The notes: a model not told the origin generated them from the letters alone. A stretch of DNA of 64,000 nucleotides from Paucilactobacillus hokkaidonensis JCM 18461 (GCF_000829395.1 NZ_AP014680.1:1-64000), one strand, 5' to 3'. Counted from the stretch's first letter, positions 21,297 to 31,059 are shown. Translations and numbers: made by a program.

Positions 21297-22220
21297 ATGA
21301 AATCCTTTGGATACAAAAAATTTGGTGGACCGGAAGTTTTTGAAGAAATTAATAGTGCAGAGCCGGAAATTACAAAAGACAATCAAGTAATTATTGCGAC
21401 ACTGTCCGTTGGTTTGAATAATTTTGAACGTAGTCAGCGAGCAGGCAACTTTGGTGGAGATAAGTTTCCAATCATCCCCGGCCGAGATGTGGTTGGCAAG
21501 GTTATTGAGGTTGGAGCAGATGTTAATACTGTTGAACCTGATGATATTGTGATTGGGCATGCCGGTCCTGCTTATGCAGATAAAGTTAAGTTAGCAACTA
21601 GGCGATTAATTAAAAAGCCAGCAGGAGTTTCTAATCAGGCAGCTGTATCAATTATCACTCCTGGAATTACAGCCTATAATGCTGTTTCATATTTTACGCA
21701 TGTGAAGTCTGGGGACACAGTATTGGTAAATGGGGCAACTGGAGGTGTTGGATCGATTGCAGTTCAGGTTGCTAAAAAACTTGGTGCGCATGTCATCGGT
21801 GTTGGTTCATCACGAAACGAAGCAATGATGGAAACATTGGGAGTTGATGAAGTTGGTTTATATAATCAAGAAAACATTAATGAAAAGTTTGCCAATCAAG
21901 CAGATGTTGTGATCAATGCAGCATTGGATGGAAGTAATCCATCATTGATTAGTGATGTTATCAAAGATGGTGGCCAGTCAGCTTCTGTTGGAGCAGCGCC
22001 GGATTTATCGGCTAAGCCAAACGCTACGTTTGAACATGTTAAACCAATAGATGCGAAACATGATCAAATTGCATTACAAAAACTAGCTGATATGTTAGCG
22101 GACGGTTCGTTAAACGTTAAAATTTTTAAAGAACTATCATTAACTCTAGCGGGTGTGATTGAAGGGCATCAATTACTGGAACAGCATCATGCACCTGGTC
22201 GAATTATTTTAGTTAAATAA
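21297..22220 (+). CDS. NADP-dependent quinone oxidoreductase-like MDR protein
   Basis: Zinc-independent medium-chain dehydrogenase/reductase of the quinone oxidoreductase type. I chose ATG 21297 (307 aa), which has GAGGTG 6 bases upstream; the 21276 start would overlap pox. The N-terminal GroES-like domain has IIPGRDVVGKVIEVG. The Rossmann motif NGATGGVGSIAVQVAKKLGA lies near residue 143. No structural zinc cysteines are present. It starts 13 bases after pox, so it may help handle redox or peroxide stress created by that enzyme. Confidence 0.85.
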   Translation: MKSFGYKKFGGPEVFEEINSAEPEITKDNQVIIATLSVGLNNFERSQRAGNFGGDKFPIIPGRDVVGKVIEVGADVNTVEPDDIVIGHAGPAYADKVKLATRRLIKKPAGVSNQAAVSIITPGITAYNAVSYFTHVKSGDTVLVNGATGGVGSIAVQVAKKLGAHVIGVGSSRNEAMMETLGVDEVGLYNQENINEKFANQADVVINAALDGSNPSLISDVIKDGGQSASVGAAPDLSAKPNATFEHVKPIDAKHDQIALQKLADMLADGSLNVKIFKELSLTLAGVIEGHQLLEQHHAPGRIILVK

Positions 22221-22223
22221 AAT

Positions 22224-22262
22224 TAAAATGACGCAAAAGTTAAAATTTTGCGTCATTTTATT
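22224..22262 (+). terminator. Terminator of the pox-quinone reductase operon
   Basis: TAAAATGACGCAAAA (22224-22238) is a perfect inverted repeat of TTTTGCGTCATTTTA (22246-22260). Confidence 0.9.
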
Positions 22263-22285
22263 TGGATATTTTGAGGAATGATAAA

Positions 22286-22301
22286 TGTTTCATGTGAAAC
22301 T
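22286..22301. promoter_or_regulatory. parS: parS-like ParB-binding site
   Basis: TGTTTCATGTGAAACT, two mismatches from consensus TGTTTCACGTGAAACA. It is intergenic, between convergent genes. Confidence 0.7.
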
Positions 22302-22415
22302 TTACTAATTAAACAACAATTTTTGAATATTACATCATTTTTAGTTGGGCTTGTCAGCTTTTCAATTTGTTAAGCTCGTTATTAATACTGTTGGCCAAAT
22401 TAATATGAAAAAGTG

Positions 22416-23174
22416 TTACCAAGCAACGTTCCCGCTAGTATTAGTAAATGTAGCCGTAGTGTTGTCATCCGGACTAGTAGCGAGTTCAATCGTTCTAGCA
22501 ACGCCAAAGTCAACTGGATTTGCACCAAACTGCTGTGCTTGTTCAGGCGTGGAGCCACCAAATTCGGTTGCTACCATGCCAGGATCAATAGCGTTGAACG
22601 TAATTGGTAGATTAGCTCTGGCCATTTCTTTGGCCAATTGAACAGTATACATGTTGGCTGCTGCCTTAGCTGACTGGTAACCAGTTGCTACAACGTTGTA
22701 TACGCCTGTTTTAGGATCCAGTGACGCTGTTTTAGACCCCATCATACTCGAAATATTAAGAATTTTAGCTTGGGGACTTTTTTTAAGTAAAGGCAACATT
22801 TTTTGCGATACATCGATTAATCCAAAATAATTAATTTCAAAATCTGCACGCAAATTATCTAACTTAACAACAGATGGTTGTTGTTGAAAATCAAATACGG
22901 CGCCGGCATTGTTGATCAGGATGGTCAGGTAGCCATATTTATCACTGATTACTTGAGCCGCTTTTGAAACTGAAGCTGGATTAGTGACATCCAGCTGTAC
23001 TAAATCCGCGTTAATTCCAGTTTTGGATAATTGTGTAATGGCCGTCTTACCTTTTTCAAAGCTCCGTGAGCCCATAATAACCCTTTGACCTTTTTGGCTT
23101 AATTCTTTGACAATTTCTAATCCCATACCACGATTACCACCAGTTACGAGCGTGATAATTTCATTTGTATTCAT
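22416..23174 (-). CDS. Short-chain dehydrogenase/reductase
   Basis: NAD(P)-dependent oxidoreductase of the classical SDR family, 252 aa. The cofactor motif TGGNRGMG lies at residues 11-18, LINNAGA near 87, a catalytic Ser in NISSMMGSK near 142 and the catalytic pair in GYQSAKAA near 165. The C-terminal region (DPGMVATEFGG) completes the family pattern. Substrate unknown. It is convergent with the quinone reductase gene. AGGAAG upstream of the ATG serves as ribosome site. Confidence 0.88.
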   Translation of the reverse strand: MNTNEIITLVTGGNRGMGLEIVKELSQKGQRVIMGSRSFEKGKTAITQLSKTGINADLVQLDVTNPASVSKAAQVISDKYGYLTILINNAGAVFDFQQQPSVVKLDNLRADFEINYFGLIDVSQKMLPLLKKSPQAKILNISSMMGSKTASLDPKTGVYNVVATGYQSAKAAANMYTVQLAKEMARANLPITFNAIDPGMVATEFGGSTPEQAQQFGANPVDFGVARTIELATSPDDNTTATFTNTSGNVAW

Positions 23175-23247
23175 ATTTTATAACTTCCTTTCAAATGATT
23201 AGTAGCTATTCTAACACGCTGGTGTTACATTAGCGAAAACCAGAAGT

Positions 23248-23609
23248 ATAAAAGATTGGATAGATTAACTCACCTATGCAAACTAGTCGCGTCGGTCAAA
23301 GAGACTAAGCAAATGCTAGATATATTTAGTAATAACGAACCTAACTTGGTGGCTTATGATGAAGGACTGGCACTGTTGGATTATTTAAATGATCCATGAC
23401 AAACTGATTGCAGAAAAAAGTGTCAATTTAAATGCTATTCATATTGCAAAAGCTTGACTAAGTATTAAATGAATGACTATTAAACCTATTTTTAGGCGTC
23501 TTAACTCAAGAAAATGATCGGTGCTACCAATCAAAGCACAGAGCCGGAATCAATTCAGTTCGGCAAACATTTCTGAACGATTTAAACAATAGCCACTCTT
23601 AATAAACTA
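23248..23609 (+). pseudogene. Decayed coding sequence of unknown origin
   Basis: Three short open stretches follow one another on the + strand. The first (23248-23399) ends ...NLVAYDEGLALLDYLNDP then stop. The reading continues one base later as DKLIAEKSVNLNAIHIAKA (to 23457). After several stops it resumes as FLGVLTQENDRCYQSKHRAG...NDLNNSHS (to 23609). Each is protein-like, but stops and a frame shift separate them and no start with a ribosome site is seen. It looks like a dead gene or two. I cannot name the family. Confidence 0.4.
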
Positions 23610-23721
23610 AGTACAACAAAAAAATCACACAGTTAAGCGTGATAGTCATTTCTGTGATAAATATAATTTAGAATTAGTTCCTGTTTTGTTATTTACTATA
23701 CTCTATGATAACCTGTGTAAA

Positions 23722-23770
23722 CGAAAAACCCGCAATCACGGTGGATTTACACGGCGTGACTGCGGGTTAG
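23722..23770 (-). terminator. tRNA-Lys terminator
   Basis: Read on the minus strand, AACCCGCAGTCACG pairs with CGTGATTGCGGGTT (one G-T/A mismatch) and is followed by a T-run. It starts 12 bases after the tRNA 3' end. Confidence 0.9.
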
Positions 23771-23780
23771 TTATGATTAA

Positions 23781-23853
23781 TGGGCAGCCAGGGGATCGAA
23801 CCCTGGACCCACGGATTAAGAGTCCGTTGCTCTGCCAGCTGAGCTAGCTGCCC
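23781..23853 (-). tRNA. tRNA-Lys (anticodon CTT)
   Basis: 73-base cloverleaf on the minus strand. The acceptor stem GGGCAGC pairs with GCTGCCC plus discriminator A, the D arm is AGCTCAGCTGGCAGAGC, the anticodon loop is CTCTTAA (anticodon CTT), and the T arm contains GGTTCGATCC. CCA is not encoded. A terminator follows. Confidence 0.95.
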
Positions 23854-24071
23854 ATAACTAATCGACTTAAGTATACTATCATATCTAAGAACGCCTAGTC
23901 AAGGCTGTTTCTGATAAAATATGATAAATGAGAAGAGTTTAATCTTGCATTGAAACGCATTCCTGCCTGATAATGGTGATGTGGTATAATATACTTGTTT
24001 GAATTTAAAGAAAAATAAATTTAATTGAGAATTTAAAAATGATAAAACTGCAGTTGCAGGGGGATTAGCTA
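23854..24071 (+). promoter_or_regulatory. walR promoter region
   Basis: An extended -10 element, TGGTATAAT (23982-23990), lies about 80 bases before walR with no good -35. The ribosome site AGGGGGA is at 24058-24064. The rest of the gap is AT-rich with no further signal seen. Confidence 0.55.
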
Positions 24072-24773
24072 ATGAAGAAAGTTTTAGTTGTTGATGATGA
24101 AAAACCGATTTCTGATATTATCAAATTTAATTTGTCTAAAGAAGGCTACGATGTAATTGTCGCCTTTGATGGTGAAGAAGCATTGGAAAAAGTGGAAGAT
24201 GAAAAGCCGGATTTAATTATCCTTGATTTGATGTTACCAAAAATTGATGGCCTAGAAGTGGCCAAACGGGTTCGGACGAACCATACAACCCCGATTATTA
24301 TGGTAACAGCGAAGGATTCTGAATTAGATAAAGTATTAGGTTTGGAATTAGGAGCCGATGACTATGTCACTAAACCATTTTCTAATCGCGAATTAGTAGC
24401 TCGTGTTAAGGCTAACTTACGACGACAAGAGACGGTGGAGTCAACCTCGCCTGATGAAAATTCAGATATTGAGGTTGGTGATTTAACGATTCACCCCGAA
24501 GCATATACTGTTTCAAAACGGGGCGACAACATTGATCTAACGCATCGTGAATTTGAGTTACTGCATTATTTGGCTCAACATATCGGACAAGTTATGACTC
24601 GTGAACATTTATTACAGACTGTCTGGGGATATGATTATTTTGGTGATGTCCGCACGGTTGATGTTACAGTCCGTCGTTTACGTGAAAAAATAGAAGATAA
24701 TGCTAGTCATCCGTCATGGTTAATTACTAGACGTGGTGTTGGTTATTATTTGAACAATCCTGACAATGACTAG
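24072..24773 (+). CDS. walR: Response regulator WalR (YycF)
   Basis: OmpR/PhoB-type regulator of the essential WalKR two-component system that controls cell-wall hydrolases in Firmicutes. Of 233 aa, the receiver domain has DDE near residues 8-10, the phospho-acceptor Asp in [13 protein letters not shown] near 53 and Lys in [11 protein letters not shown] near 102. The C-terminal winged helix contains [13 protein letters not shown] and [21 protein letters not shown]. It is followed by walK, yycH, yycI, walJ and htrA in the classic order. Confidence 0.97.
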   Translation: MKKVLVVDDEKPISDIIKFNLSKEGYDVIVAFDGEEALEKVEDEKPDLIILDLMLPKIDGLEVAKRVRTNHTTPIIMVTAKDSELDKVLGLELGADDYVTKPFSNRELVARVKANLRRQETVESTSPDENSDIEVGDLTIHPEAYTVSKRGDNIDLTHREFELLHYLAQHIGQVMTREHLLQTVWGYDYFGDVRTVDVTVRRLREKIEDNASHPSWLITRRGVGYYLNNPDND

Positions 24774-24787
24774 GAGTACACAAGCTC

Positions 24788-26650
24788 TTGAATAGTAAGA
24801 TTAAATTCTTTCAATCGATTCATTTTAAAATCGCCCTGGTATTCGCGCTGATGTTATTAATCACGCTAGAAGTCGTTGGGGCGGTTTTTGTGCGTCAATT
24901 GGAGCATCAAAACCTAAACGCATTTAAACAACAGATTGAGTTGCCGTCTTATGTTGACAATTCACTTTCTGATCAGTTAGTTCGTTCTAACACAACAAAG
25001 GCGGATAAAGAAATTCGACAAATTTTGTCAGACGTCAATAATACCAATATTACTGAAATTAGAGTAATTGATAACAAGGGCGTTATCCGCGGTAGCAGCG
25101 ATGTAAATGATCAATCAATTGTGGGACAAAAAACAACTGATGAAAATGTTAAAAACGCAATTTACAATAATCGATCATACAGTGAAAATACGTATGATGA
25201 TTCTAATAATAATCGGTACTACGTTTCGGTAGTTCCACTACTAAGTTCATCTGGTAGTAATAACAATGTGGTTGGTGTGCTGTATATGCGTGCCAGTCTG
25301 GAAGGCGTTTATTCTAATATCAACAGTATTACGTTGATTTATTTGTCGGCTGCACTGATTGCAATTATTCTGGGACTACTGATGGCAATAGTCATTTCCC
25401 GGGCAATAACTCGGCCAATTGATGAAATGAAAAAGCAAACTATCAGAATTGCGCGTGGTGACTTTACTGGCCAAGTGCATGTATATGGTAATGATGAACT
25501 TGGTCAACTGGCTGGGGCGGTTAATAACTTATCTGTTAGAGTCGAGGAAGCGCAAGATTCAACTGAAGCGGAACGTCGTCGACTAGATGGGGTTCTAACC
25601 CACATGTCTGACGGTGTGTTGGCTACTGATCGGCGTGGGAATGTCACGATCATTAATGATACTGCGGTTGATTTATTATCAACTACTGAAGAAGACGTTC
25701 AAGACAAATCTATTTTGGATGTATTAGATATTCGTAAGGACTATACGATTCGCGAACTATTGGATAATCAAGATGAAATCATCCTTGATTTTTCACATGG
25801 TGATCACGAGTTAATTTTGCATGCGTATTTCTCACTAATTCAACGTGAATCTGGTTTTATTAGTGGGCTCGTCTGTGTGCTGCATGATATTACGGAACAA
25901 CAAAAAGTAGATCGTGACCGTAAAGAGTTTGTTTCAAACGTATCGCATGAATTGCGGACTCCGTTAACTAGTGTTCGTAGTTATGTAGAAGCACTAAATG
26001 ATGGCGCCTGGCAGGATCCTGAAGTTGCGCCCAACTTTTTAAAGGTTGTGCAAGATGAAACTGAACGAATGATTCGAATGATTAATGACTTACTTAGCTT
26101 ATCGAGAATGGATTCCGGGACTGCCAAGCTTAATTTAGAGTATGTTAACCTAAATGAACTGTTTAATTATATATTGAACCGGTTTGATATGATTTTGAAA
26201 AATGATGATCATCCTGAGAAGAAATATACGATTGACCGTATATTTACTAAAAAAGATCTGTGGGTAGAAATCGATACCGATAAATTCACGCAGGTTATCG
26301 ATAATTTGATGAATAATGCTGTTAAATATTCTCCAGATGGTGGGGTTATTACTGCTCGTTTGTTGGAGACACATAATCACGTCATTATGAGTGTGTCTGA
26401 CCAAGGATTAGGGATGCCGCGCGCCGATTTACCACATATCTTTGATCGTTTTTACCGAGTTGATAAGGCCCGTTCGCGCAAGCAAGGTGGAACTGGTCTA
26501 GGGCTAGCTATTTCTAAAGAGGTTATTGGTCTATTAGGCGGCCAGATCTGGGTTGATAGTGTCGAAGGCAAAGGGTCGACATTCTATATTTCGTTGCCAT
26601 ATGTACCTTATGAGGGGGATGAATGGGAAGATGATTCGGAGAATTCGTGA
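24788..26650 (+). CDS. walK: Sensor histidine kinase WalK (YycG)
   Basis: Membrane sensor kinase partner of WalR. The 620-aa protein has a first membrane helix (residues 12-33), an extracellular domain of about 145 aa, a second helix (about 180-202), HAMP, PAS and the kinase core. The phospho-acceptor His is in FVSNVSHELRTPLTSVRSY near 385. ATP-binding boxes are NNAVKYSPDGG, SDQGLGMP and GGTGLGLAISKEV. Start is TTG 24788, with AGGAG 11 bases before. It overlaps yycH by 20 bases. Confidence 0.96.
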   Translation: MNSKIKFFQSIHFKIALVFALMLLITLEVVGAVFVRQLEHQNLNAFKQQIELPSYVDNSLSDQLVRSNTTKADKEIRQILSDVNNTNITEIRVIDNKGVIRGSSDVNDQSIVGQKTTDENVKNAIYNNRSYSENTYDDSNNNRYYVSVVPLLSSSGSNNNVVGVLYMRASLEGVYSNINSITLIYLSAALIAIILGLLMAIVISRAITRPIDEMKKQTIRIARGDFTGQVHVYGNDELGQLAGAVNNLSVRVEEAQDSTEAERRRLDGVLTHMSDGVLATDRRGNVTIINDTAVDLLSTTEEDVQDKSILDVLDIRKDYTIRELLDNQDEIILDFSHGDHELILHAYFSLIQRESGFISGLVCVLHDITEQQKVDRDRKEFVSNVSHELRTPLTSVRSYVEALNDGAWQDPEVAPNFLKVVQDETERMIRMINDLLSLSRMDSGTAKLNLEYVNLNELFNYILNRFDMILKNDDHPEKKYTIDRIFTKKDLWVEIDTDKFTQVIDNLMNNAVKYSPDGGVITARLLETHNHVIMSVSDQGLGMPRADLPHIFDRFYRVDKARSRKQGGTGLGLAISKEVIGLLGGQIWVDSVEGKGSTFYISLPYVPYEGDEWEDDSENS

Positions 26651-27938
26651 TAAATGGTTACAAATTATATTAACAATTGCGGTTTTAATTAGCCTGGTTT
26701 TATCATGGTTTATTTGGACCAACCCCGCAAGGTATGAGCATAGCCGAGAAAGTGATTCTAGTGGGCAGAGCCAATTAACTAGTAAGTCGATTTCGGATAT
26801 CTTTTTACCAACTCAAGTTATTAAAACAAAGCAAAATGGAACCCAATATTTGCTGCATGCTAAGAAAAATAATATTATTTTGTCGTTAAAGCAGAAATTA
26901 GGCAAGTGGGAGCTGGGTAGTGAACGTAAAGTAACAATTGAAAACAAGAAACAATATCAAAAATATTTAATGAAAAAAAATTCAATTGCGCTCAATTATC
27001 CAGATCAGGTTTCGACATCCGTTTTTAACGATACGTTTGGACAATCAATTAACAAGCGCAGGGTTAAGCAATTTAATCGAATCATTATTCCATTGCAACA
27101 TCCTAATTACATCTATTTATTAAGCGACCAGAGCACATCAGTTTATCGCGTTCACGTGACTAAGAGGCCGCAACTGAACGAAATTAAAAAATTAGTTAAC
27201 AGTAAAAAAGACCAATATAGAGTTAAAGAGCAATTAATCAACAATCAGTTTATGTTGACCTATCCGAAGAGTATTTCGATGCCAACATATAGTTATTTAA
27301 TGAATAAACAAAGCGCTAATAGCTTTATGACAACGTTGCTTAATTCGGTTAGTTCGTCTTCTGTTTCGGTGCATAAAAAGAATCATATGACTACGTATAC
27401 AGATGGATCTAATAAGCGGATGGTGGTCAATACTAAGAGTGGGGCTGTCAGTTATGAAAACTTTACCGACACAACTAAAAATATAGGTTCAATTAACAGT
27501 TTACTAACCAAAAGTTTTCAGCAATTGAGTAGCATTGGTGTGCCATTGGAAAATATTCGATATGACTATTCTAGTACGGATAAAAATGAAGTAGTTTATC
27601 GTGGATATGTTGAAAGCTTTCCGATTTTTAATCAAACTGATTATGGCACAGTCCAAATTAAATATTTAAATAATGGAGAACAAAAAAACTTTTTCTCACT
27701 GTATAGTTTGCAAGTTCCAGTCCCCAACGGCACGAAACAGGTGTCGGTGCCATCTACTAAAGACGCTTTAGCTAATTTGGAACAAGCGGGCGTTAAGACG
27801 GCAAAAATTAAAAATATGCGTCTGGCTTATGAATGGCAGACGAATAAAGATTCTAGTATGGTTATTGATTTAAAACCGACCTATTACGTTTACTATCAAG
27901 GAAAATGGCAGAATTATACAACATTAATTGATCAATAA
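26631..27938 (+). CDS. yycH: WalK regulatory protein YycH
   Basis: Membrane-anchored modulator that, with YycI, controls WalK activity. I chose ATG 26631 (435 aa, MIRRIRDKW...), which has GAGGGGGA 11 bases upstream within the end of walK. A single N-terminal membrane helix (about residues 8-28) is followed by a long extracellular part without cysteines. The assignment rests on the gene order and topology; the family diverges strongly in sequence. Its stop is 18 bases before yycI. Confidence 0.88.
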   Translation: MIRRIRDKWLQIILTIAVLISLVLSWFIWTNPARYEHSRESDSSGQSQLTSKSISDIFLPTQVIKTKQNGTQYLLHAKKNNIILSLKQKLGKWELGSERKVTIENKKQYQKYLMKKNSIALNYPDQVSTSVFNDTFGQSINKRRVKQFNRIIIPLQHPNYIYLLSDQSTSVYRVHVTKRPQLNEIKKLVNSKKDQYRVKEQLINNQFMLTYPKSISMPTYSYLMNKQSANSFMTTLLNSVSSSSVSVHKKNHMTTYTDGSNKRMVVNTKSGAVSYENFTDTTKNIGSINSLLTKSFQQLSSIGVPLENIRYDYSSTDKNEVVYRGYVESFPIFNQTDYGTVQIKYLNNGEQKNFFSLYSLQVPVPNGTKQVSVPSTKDALANLEQAGVKTAKIKNMRLAYEWQTNKDSSMVIDLKPTYYVYYQGKWQNYTTLIDQ

Positions 27939-27956
27939 AGGAAAGGAGGGCTAAAT

Positions 27957-28790
27957 ATGGATTTTCGACGAATTCAGTGGATCTTTTTGATCGCGTTTGT
28001 TGCAATTGATATCTTTTTGTTTGCATCATTTGAATCAAATAATCAATTTACGGTAACTACAAAAGGCTCAAGCCGTGAAGCAACCATCTTGAAAGAAATG
28101 AAGGATGATTCGATTACCGTTGATGACTTATCTGCAAAGCGCAGTTCTGGTTATTATATTTCTAGTGACGGTAGTGCTATTTTGGGCACTAAAACAGGAC
28201 AATTGGATAATCAAAATGCTCGTTATGCTGATGATGAGTTAACAAGTACGTTTGCCAATCCAGTTACTGTTAACAAGAATGACCCTAAACCAGTGTTGAA
28301 CAAGCTGATCGCTAATAAAAGTCGTGTTTTATTTGGCTCTCAATATGTTTATGATGCTCAATTAACATCCCAAGCTGGCAGTGATACAATTGTGTACGTT
28401 CAAAAGGGTCCCGATGAGAATGTTTTGTCTAGTGATGGTGAAATTCGATTCCGAGTGAATAGTAAAGGTCAAGTAACGGGCTACACGCAGACTTACATGC
28501 ACGCGATTAAGACATTGCGTGAAAAAGAAGCCACTATTAGTCAAAAGAAAGCCGTTTTTTGGCTTTATCAGCATAATGAGATTCCAAATAATTCAACGAT
28601 TAAATGGGCCAAATTAGGTTATACAAAATTACTTTCACTAAAAGGAAATACTGTTTATATTCCAACGTGGGTAATTCATATCCAAACCAAAAACACAGGT
28701 GGAAGCCAAACTAAACGGATTAATGCATTTACTGGAACCTTAGTTAAGGCAGACACAGATCTGACCAATGCAACTTCAAGCGATCAGTAG
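27957..28790 (+). CDS. yycI: WalK regulatory protein YycI
   Basis: Second membrane modulator of WalK, 277 aa. It opens MDFRRIQWIFLIAFVAIDIFL, the typical YycI start with one membrane helix, followed by an extracellular domain. The conserved central region reads LREKEATISQKKAVFWLYQHNEIP near 185-208. AAAGGAGGG is the ribosome site. It probably works as a pair with YycH, next to which it is encoded. Confidence 0.9.
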   Translation: MDFRRIQWIFLIAFVAIDIFLFASFESNNQFTVTTKGSSREATILKEMKDDSITVDDLSAKRSSGYYISSDGSAILGTKTGQLDNQNARYADDELTSTFANPVTVNKNDPKPVLNKLIANKSRVLFGSQYVYDAQLTSQAGSDTIVYVQKGPDENVLSSDGEIRFRVNSKGQVTGYTQTYMHAIKTLREKEATISQKKAVFWLYQHNEIPNNSTIKWAKLGYTKLLSLKGNTVYIPTWVIHIQTKNTGGSQTKRINAFTGTLVKADTDLTNATSSDQ

Positions 28791-28803
28791 TAAGGAGAAC
28801 AAT

Positions 28804-29610
28804 TTGTTAGAAAATGATCAACTTAAATACAGTATTTTAGCCAGCGGCAGCACTGGCAATGTTACATATTTAGAGACACCAAAGCATAAGATATTGATTG
28901 ATGCTGGTTTAAGTGGCAAAAAGATTAATGATTTGATGCACCAAATTAATCGCAATCTGAGTGATGTTGACTCCCTATTTGTGACGCATGAACACGGAGA
29001 TCATGTCAGAGGTGTGGGGGTGTTAGCTCGTAAATATGGCATGGATGTCTATGCTAATGAGGGTACCTGGAGCGCAATGGCTCATAAAATTGGGGAGGTA
29101 CCGGTTGAACAAAAGCATCTATTTGCGCCGGGGAAAATATTGGACCTCGGGGATATGGATGTCGAAAGTTTTGCTGTATCACACGATGCGGCGCAACCGC
29201 AATTTTACCAAGTACACCATGATGGAAAAGTTTTTTGTGTCCTAACCGACACTGGCTATGTGTCCGAACGAGTGGCTAAAACCATTGGTGATGCAGATGC
29301 TTATTTAATGGAATGTAATCATGATATGGAAATGCTCCGAATGGGTTCATATTCGTGGTCGTTGAAGCAACGGATTTTAGGGGATGAAGGTCATCTATCC
29401 AATGAAGATGGAGCTAATGCGATGATGGCAGTGATTGGTCATAAAACGAAACAGATTTATTTAGGCCATCGCAGTCAGGAGAATAATATGTGTTCATTAG
29501 CCCATTTAACAGTTGCAACAATGCTTAAAGAGCACGATATGGGCGTTGAACATGATTTTTATTTACATGATACTGAGCCAGATTCACCAACTAAGTTATT
29601 GGCTTTATAA
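28804..29610 (+). CDS. walJ: MBL-fold metallo-hydrolase WalJ (YycJ)
   Basis: Metallo-beta-lactamase-fold protein linked to coordination of cell division with DNA replication. I chose TTG 28804 (268 aa), which has AAGGAG 7 bases upstream; the frame from 28768 overlaps yycI. Metal ligands are in FVTHEHGDHVRGV near residue 65. Further motifs are FAVSHDAAQP, LTDTGYVS, LMECNHD, GHLSNEDGA and YLGHRSQENN. Typical length for YycJ. Confidence 0.93.
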   Translation: MLENDQLKYSILASGSTGNVTYLETPKHKILIDAGLSGKKINDLMHQINRNLSDVDSLFVTHEHGDHVRGVGVLARKYGMDVYANEGTWSAMAHKIGEVPVEQKHLFAPGKILDLGDMDVESFAVSHDAAQPQFYQVHHDGKVFCVLTDTGYVSERVAKTIGDADAYLMECNHDMEMLRMGSYSWSLKQRILGDEGHLSNEDGANAMMAVIGHKTKQIYLGHRSQENNMCSLAHLTVATMLKEHDMGVEHDFYLHDTEPDSPTKLLAL

Positions 29611-29613
29611 TAT

Positions 29614-29630
29614 TTACATAATTTATGTAA
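29614..29630. repeat. 17-bp palindrome upstream of htrA
   Basis: TTACATAATTTATGTAA, two perfect 8-base arms around one T, in the walJ-htrA gap. It may be an operator; the protein that binds it is unknown. Confidence 0.5.
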
Positions 29631-29666
29631 GTTAATTCATACTTTTTTCACACTTAATTTGTATGC

Positions 29667-29682
29667 TGTTCCATGTGAAACA
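29667..29682. promoter_or_regulatory. parS: parS-like ParB-binding site
   Basis: TGTTCCATGTGAAACA. It fits the Bacillus consensus TGTTNCACGTGAAACA with one mismatch. It lies in the htrA upstream region. Confidence 0.75.
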
Positions 29683-29714
29683 AAGTTAAGGGGGGTTGGC
29701 GTTTAGCCGAAAAA

Positions 29715-31007
29715 ATGGATAACAACAATAAAAAAGAAGTTGGACCAAAACCAAAGAAAAAATTAAATTCATGGTGGAAGGTTGCCTTAATAGCATTGAT
29801 AGCTGGGTTAATTGGCGGTGGAGTTGCTTATGGTGCTGGTAATTTCATCAGTAATGGATTTTCGACGAGTTCATCATCGGTTCCTAGTGGTTCTAGTAAG
29901 GCTGGGGGCACCAAAGTTAACCAAAGTAATGTAAAGGGATCCAGTCAGTCAACCAAGGCGTTTAATCAGGTTAAATCGTCAGTTGTATCAGTGATTAATT
30001 TACAAGCCCAATCAAGTAGCGGGGATTCACTGACAGGCATGTTTGGCCAGAGTAGTAGCAGTGATAGTTCATCTTCTAATAGTGCGCTGGAAGCTGCCAG
30101 TGAAGGTTCAGGGGTTATTTATAAAAAGAACGGTAATACTGCCTATGTTGTTACGAATAATCACGTTGTTTCAGGATCTTCCAAATTGGAAGTTATTTTG
30201 AGTAGTGGTAAAAAGATTAATGCCAAAATTGTGGGAACAGATGCAACGACTGACTTAGCCGTTTTAAAGATTAATGCTGCTAATGTTTCAACGGTTGCTA
30301 GTTTTGGCAATTCCAATCAAATTGAAGCTGGTCAAAGCGTTCTAGCAATTGGTTCGCCACTGGGATCAGATTATGCGACCTCAGTTACTGAGGGAATTAT
30401 TTCGGCCAAGAAGCGAACGGTCCAAGTGCAGGACAATTCTGGTAGCACCACTGGTAATGCAAGTGTTATTCAAACTGATGCTGCAATCAATCCAGGTAAC
30501 TCAGGTGGACCACTGATCAACCTGGCTGGACAAGTAATCGGCATTAATTCAATGAAGTTGTCTTCAGATGAGGAAGGAACTAGCGTTGAAGGAATGGGCT
30601 TTTCAATTCCTAGTAATGAAGTTGTGAGTGTGATTAACCAGCTAGTTAAGAATGGTAAAATTACACGACCAGCATTAGGAATTGAGCTAGTGGGACTGGA
30701 TAATATATCGGCCGCACAACAAAAATCAATCCTAAAGGTACCATCTAGCGTTACAAAGGGGATCGTGGTAATGAAGATCTTATCACCTTCTGCAGCTGGA
30801 AATGCGGGATTGAAAAAATATGATGTGATTACTGAGCTCGATGGTGAGAAGGTTACTGATGAAGCGAAGCTAAAGGATGCTTTGTATAAACATAAAATAG
30901 GCGACTCTGTTTCAGTTAAATATTATCGCGGTGGAGATTTGAAGACAGCAACAATTAAACTGTCAGAATCAACGAGTTCGTTAAGTAGCGAGAGTAGTAG
31001 TGAATAA
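29715..31007 (+). CDS. htrA: Serine protease HtrA (DegP-like)
   Basis: Membrane-anchored surface protease for quality control of exported proteins. The 430-aa protein has a membrane helix near residues 22-45, a long Ser/Gly linker, a trypsin-like domain and one PDZ domain (about 310-410). Catalytic residues are His in VVTNNHVVSG near 150, Asp in TDLAVLKI near 180 and Ser in INPGNSGGPLI near 262. The only nearby purine-rich site (GGGGGG) is about 20 bases before the ATG, so translation may be modest. Confidence 0.95.
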   Translation: MDNNNKKEVGPKPKKKLNSWWKVALIALIAGLIGGGVAYGAGNFISNGFSTSSSSVPSGSSKAGGTKVNQSNVKGSSQSTKAFNQVKSSVVSVINLQAQSSSGDSLTGMFGQSSSSDSSSSNSALEAASEGSGVIYKKNGNTAYVVTNNHVVSGSSKLEVILSSGKKINAKIVGTDATTDLAVLKINAANVSTVASFGNSNQIEAGQSVLAIGSPLGSDYATSVTEGIISAKKRTVQVQDNSGSTTGNASVIQTDAAINPGNSGGPLINLAGQVIGINSMKLSSDEEGTSVEGMGFSIPSNEVVSVINQLVKNGKITRPALGIELVGLDNISAAQQKSILKVPSSVTKGIVVMKILSPSAAGNAGLKKYDVITELDGEKVTDEAKLKDALYKHKIGDSVSVKYYRGGDLKTATIKLSESTSSLSSESSSE

Positions 31008-31059
31008 TCAAAGTGTGCAGGGATCTGCCTTTCGGAACATGTTTTAACAAAAATAAATC

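Noticed and set aside
23630-23690. ATCACA/TGTGAT repeats as a second terminator near tRNA-Lys
   Set aside because: The arms are short and interrupted and lack a T-run in a useful direction; the strong hairpin at 23722-23770 already serves the tRNA.
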